Below, one piece after another: positions 8,026 to 9,828 of a stretch of 9,828 bases of DNA (position 1 is its first letter; each line of letters opens with the position of its first letter). Origin of the DNA: CAYTSW01 sp964440605 (lineage in GTDB: Bacteria > Planctomycetota > Phycisphaerae > Phycisphaerales > UBA1924); assembly GCA_964440605.1 (NCBI GenBank), contig CAYTSW010000106.1, positions 1-9,828 on the forward strand, written 5' to 3'. The notes under the pieces are model-generated. The model was not told the DNA's origin. It ran no database searches and saw nothing but the letters and a program-made list of their open reading frames with translations. The position numbers and the translations under genes were made by a program.

Positions 8026-8048
8026 CCCGCCCGCAAGATGCGGGCGGG
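8026..8048. repeat. Perfect 10-bp palindrome with 3-base loop (REP-like element candidate)
   Basis: The left arm CCCGCCCGCA (8026-8035) and right arm TGCGGGCGGG (8039-8048) are exact reverse complements around AGA. No T-tract follows on either side, and it lies 114 bases before the sucA start and 202 bases before sthA, so it is not a 3' terminator for a gene seen here. Candidates are an interspersed extragenic palindrome, a 5'-leader structure or a regulator site. Only one copy is in the window. Confidence 0.55.
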
Positions 8049-8122
8049 CCGATAGATACTACCTGATCATTCGTCCCGGGCACGCCCCTCCTGAATGCAA
8101 ATCCGCCCTCGCGCGCTCCAAA

Positions 8123-8138
8123 TCCGACGATCATCGGA
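8123..8138. promoter_or_regulatory. Imperfect 16-bp dyad, possible operator
   Basis: TCCGACGATCATCGGA is a dyad with 7 of 8 base pairs matching (C8128 against A8133 fails). It lies 113 bases before sthA and could bind a dimeric regulator or be chance. Confidence 0.2.
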
Positions 8139-8239
8139 CCGGACCCGGCGGTCACGCCGATACTCCAACCAGAGACACGCGCTCGGGAGCACTCGGGCCC
8201 GCCGCTACGATCGCACCCGACCCCAAACCGAACCACGCG

Positions 8240-8244
8240 AAGGG
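8240..8244 (+). promoter_or_regulatory. Shine-Dalgarno of sthA
   Basis: AAGGG ends 6 bases before the ATG at 8251. It supports that start over the much earlier in-frame ATG at 8095, whose added 52 residues fall outside the flavoprotein fold. Confidence 0.6.
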
Positions 8245-8250
8245 CCTCCC

Positions 8251-9666
8251 ATGCCACGCTACGACCTCTGCGTCATCGGAAGCGGACCCGCCGGCCAACG
8301 CGCCGCCGTCCAGGCCGCCAAACTCCGAAAATCCGTCTGCATCATCGAACGCCGCGACGTCGTCGGCGGCGTCGCCATCAACACCGGAACCATTCCCTCC
8401 AAGGCCCTCCGCGAAGCCATCCTCCACCTCACCGGCTACAAGCACCGCGCGTTCTACGGCGACGCCTACGCCGTCAAACAGAAAATCACCGTCGAAGACC
8501 TCACCTTTTGGTGCCAGCAGGTCATCAAGGGCGAGATCGACGTGGTCAAGTCCGCGCTCACCCGAAACGGCGTCCACATCATCAACGGCACCGCCGAGTT
8601 CGCCTCGCCCCACACCGTCCAGTACCGCTATGGCAACGACGTCGGCCAGATTGAGGCCGACCACTTCCTCGTCGCCGTCGGCACCAAACCCGCACGACCC
8701 GACAACATCCGCTTCGACGACACCCACGTTGTCGACGCCGACGGCATCCTCGGGCTCGCCAAACTCCCCAAGACGCTTATCGTCGTCGGCGGCGGCGTCA
8801 TCGGCACCGAATACGCCTCCATGATGTCCGCCCTCGGCGTCAAGGTCACCATCATCGAGGGCCGACACCGCGTCCTCGACTTCATCGATCCCGAGATCGG
8901 CGAGGCCCTCCAGTACCACCTCCGCCAGAACGGCATGACCCTCCGCCTGGGCGAAAAGGTCACCAAGGTCGAAGTCATCGACGCCCCGCCCGGAGCCTCC
9001 AGCTCCAACGGCCACCTCGTGCAGGCCACACTCGACTCCGGCAAGGTCCTCAAGGCCGAGTGCCTGCTCTACGCCGTCGGGCGACAGGGCTGCACCGAGA
9101 GCCTCAATCTCGAGTCCGTCGGGCTGCAAGCCGACCGCCGCGGTCGCATCGAGGTCAACGAGCACTACCAGACCGAGGTGCCGCACATCTACGCCGCGGG
9201 CGACGTCATCGGCTTCCCCGCCCTGGCCAGCACGTCGATGGAGCAGGGCCGCCTGGCCGCCTGCCACATGTTCGACGTCCACACCCGCACCACGCCCGAG
9301 CTCTTCCCCTTCGGCATCTACGCCATCCCCGAGATCTCCATGGTCGGGTGGAACGAAGACAAGCTCACCGAAGAAGACATCCCCTACGAGTCGGGCATCG
9401 CCAACTACCGCGAGATCGCCCGCGGCAAGCTCCTGGGCGACTTCATCGGCATGCTCAAACTCCTCGTCCACCAGGACTCACGCCAGCTCCTGGGCGTCCA
9501 CTGCATCGGGACCGGCGCGACCGAGATCATCCACATCGGCCAAGCCGTCATGGCCCACAAAGGCACGATCGACTACTTCGTCGACACGGTGTTCAACTAC
9601 CCGACGCTGGCCGAGTGCTACAAGACGGCGGCGTTGAACTGTGTGAACAAGCTGGCGCACGTCTGA
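8251..9666 (+). CDS. sthA: Soluble (Si-specific) NAD(P)+ transhydrogenase, FAD flavoprotein
   Basis: SthA transfers hydride between NADPH and NAD+ in the cytosol and balances the two pools. The 471-residue length is typical (about 465). Residues 1-40 form the FAD Rossmann fold (CVIGSGPAGQRAA, GxGxxG at 10-15). VVGGGVIGTEYAS (178-190) is the NAD(P) fold, and IYAAGDVIGFPALASTSMEQGRLAACHMF (313-341) is the second FAD-binding segment plus helix. The dimer domain ends TVFNYPTLAECYKTAALN (446-463). Where dihydrolipoamide dehydrogenase has CxxxxC, this protein reads GGVAINTGTIPSK (39-51), with Ala42 and Thr47 in place of the two cysteines. The catalytic His of the HPTxxE motif is Tyr450. It therefore cannot be the E3 partner of the neighbouring sucAB. 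E. coli SthA, as I recall, keeps the first of these cysteines. The closest remembered match is the mycobacterial transhydrogenase group, with the same GTIPSK(T/A)LREA(V/I)L pattern. Confidence 0.92.
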   Translation: MPRYDLCVIGSGPAGQRAAVQAAKLRKSVCIIERRDVVGGVAINTGTIPSKALREAILHLTGYKHRAFYGDAYAVKQKITVEDLTFWCQQVIKGEIDVVKSALTRNGVHIINGTAEFASPHTVQYRYGNDVGQIEADHFLVAVGTKPARPDNIRFDDTHVVDADGILGLAKLPKTLIVVGGGVIGTEYASMMSALGVKVTIIEGRHRVLDFIDPEIGEALQYHLRQNGMTLRLGEKVTKVEVIDAPPGASSSNGHLVQATLDSGKVLKAECLLYAVGRQGCTESLNLESVGLQADRRGRIEVNEHYQTEVPHIYAAGDVIGFPALASTSMEQGRLAACHMFDVHTRTTPELFPFGIYAIPEISMVGWNEDKLTEEDIPYESGIANYREIARGKLLGDFIGMLKLLVHQDSRQLLGVHCIGTGATEIIHIGQAVMAHKGTIDYFVDTVFNYPTLAECYKTAALNCVNKLAHV

Positions 9667-9827
9667 GCGAAGAGCTCGCAACCACACAGAACCGGGTGGC
9701 ACGGGCGTCCCGCCCGTGCGAACGCTGCGCGCACGTCGACGGTAAAATCGGCGGTCCGCTCCAGGATGGGCTGGCCGTAGGCCGAGTAGTCGATGCGTTC
9801 CTTGAACGATCCGTCGGCACCGGCGAT
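9618..9827 (-). CDS. RHS-repeat-like C-terminal fragment, 5' part beyond window edge
   Basis: Read leftwards from the right edge, the open frame begins IAGADGSFKERIDYSAYGQP and continues ILERTADF. The ERIDYSAYGQP stretch resembles RHS/YD-repeat proteins (ERYDYxxYGxP), large secreted or surface proteins. The likeness ends near 9728; the frame then runs through the palindrome at 9699-9719 (read as ARAGRPCHP) and into the antisense of the sthA 3' end before a TAG at 9618. The tail therefore looks truncated or replaced by repeat-derived sequence, or the gene is a decayed fragment. Only about 33 residues are informative, so the assignment is tentative. Alternatively these bases could be non-coding. 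Confidence 0.3.
   Translation of the reverse strand: MAGADGSFKERIDYSAYGQPILERTADFTVDVRAAFARAGRPCHPVLCGCELFAQTCASLFTQFNAAVL
9699..9719. repeat. Palindromic interspersed repeat of the HGRDARAT type
   Basis: The arms GCACGGGCG (9699-9707) and CGCCCGTGC (9711-9719) are exact reverse complements around TCC, within a wider GGGTGG...GTGCG context. On the minus strand one frame across it reads HGRDARAT, a peptide I recall as a recurring artefact in planctomycete and verrucomicrobial gene predictions. That supports a dispersed repeat (known from memory, not searched here). It lies 32 bases past the sthA stop and could also serve as its 3' hairpin, although no T-run follows. Confidence 0.65.
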
Positions 9828-9828
9828 C

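Larger units (their letters stand above)
7912..8250. other. Divergent intergenic region between sucA and sthA
   Basis: These 339 bases must hold the promoters of both sucA and sthA. I see no gene in them. The contents I can name are the 10-bp palindrome at 8026-8048, an imperfect operator-like dyad at 8123-8138 and the sthA ribosome site at 8240-8244. No convincing -35/-10 pair is visible on either strand. The in-frame upstream extension of the sthA frame to 8095 is Arg/Ser/Thr-rich and non-conserved in style, so it is treated as non-coding. Confidence 0.6.

Noticed and set aside
8095..8250. 52-residue N-terminal extension of SthA from an upstream ATG
   Set aside because: The extension is Arg/Ser/Thr-rich and precedes the FAD fold start. 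The ATG at 8251 has an AAGGG site and family-typical length.
8152..9471. 439-codon open frame antisense to sthA
   Set aside because: It is Asp/Gly/Val/Glu-rich low-complexity sequence with no recognisable domain. It mirrors the codon bias of the clear sthA gene.
8251..9666. Calling this gene lpd (E3 of the dehydrogenase complex)
   Set aside because: Both disulfide cysteines and the catalytic His are absent, while the C-terminal FNYPTLAE segment matches transhydrogenases.
1..9828. CRISPR arrays, tRNA/rRNA genes, insertion sequences, prophage
   Set aside because: No regularly spaced repeats, tRNA-like cloverleaf, transposase motifs or phage-like genes were seen on either strand by eye.

Overview
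The window is about two thirds G+C, with dense genes, strong G/C third-position bias and very long antisense shadow frames. Protein styles (a degenerate FmdB-like small protein, a short HPF, an HD-GYP/PilZ fusion) and an interspersed palindrome whose minus strand can be read as HGRDARAT point to a planctomycete, most likely a Phycisphaerae relative. That placement is an inference from recalled family habits, not a search.

Layout, left to right. The window opens inside a GH15 glucoamylase/trehalase-like gene (+), whose end converges on a short ribosome-hibernation factor gene (-). A divergent promoter gap separates that gene from a small FmdB-like, Cys-tailed protein (+). The small protein converges across a hairpin on an HD-GYP phosphodiesterase with a C-terminal PilZ domain (-). 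Next, on the minus strand, come the E2 (sucB) and E1 (sucA) subunits of 2-oxoglutarate dehydrogenase, transcribed sucA then sucB, with a hairpin in the 116-base gap between them. A 339-base divergent region holding a perfect 10-bp palindrome separates sucA from a flavoprotein gene on the plus strand. That gene is a soluble pyridine-nucleotide transhydrogenase (sthA), not the E3 subunit. Past it lie a 9-bp palindromic repeat and, on the minus strand at the right edge, a short tail that looks like an RHS-repeat protein end.

Functionally, sucA-sucB form the decarboxylating and succinyl-transferring core of the TCA-cycle 2-oxoglutarate dehydrogenase. The E3 lipoamide dehydrogenase it needs is not in the window. 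The divergent sthA would rebalance NADH and NADPH, so the two transcription units may be co-regulated around redox state (inference). The GH15, HPF and HD-GYP genes concern storage or transport sugars, stationary-phase ribosomes and c-di-GMP, and have no obvious joint pathway with the TCA genes.

I see mostly housekeeping genes and no phage, CRISPR, toxin-antitoxin or biosynthetic cluster. The points most worth a second look are the palindromic repeats (one adjoining an RHS-like fragment), the transhydrogenase with neither redox cysteine, the zinc-ribbon-like protein that has lost its knuckle, and the HD-GYP-PilZ fusion.
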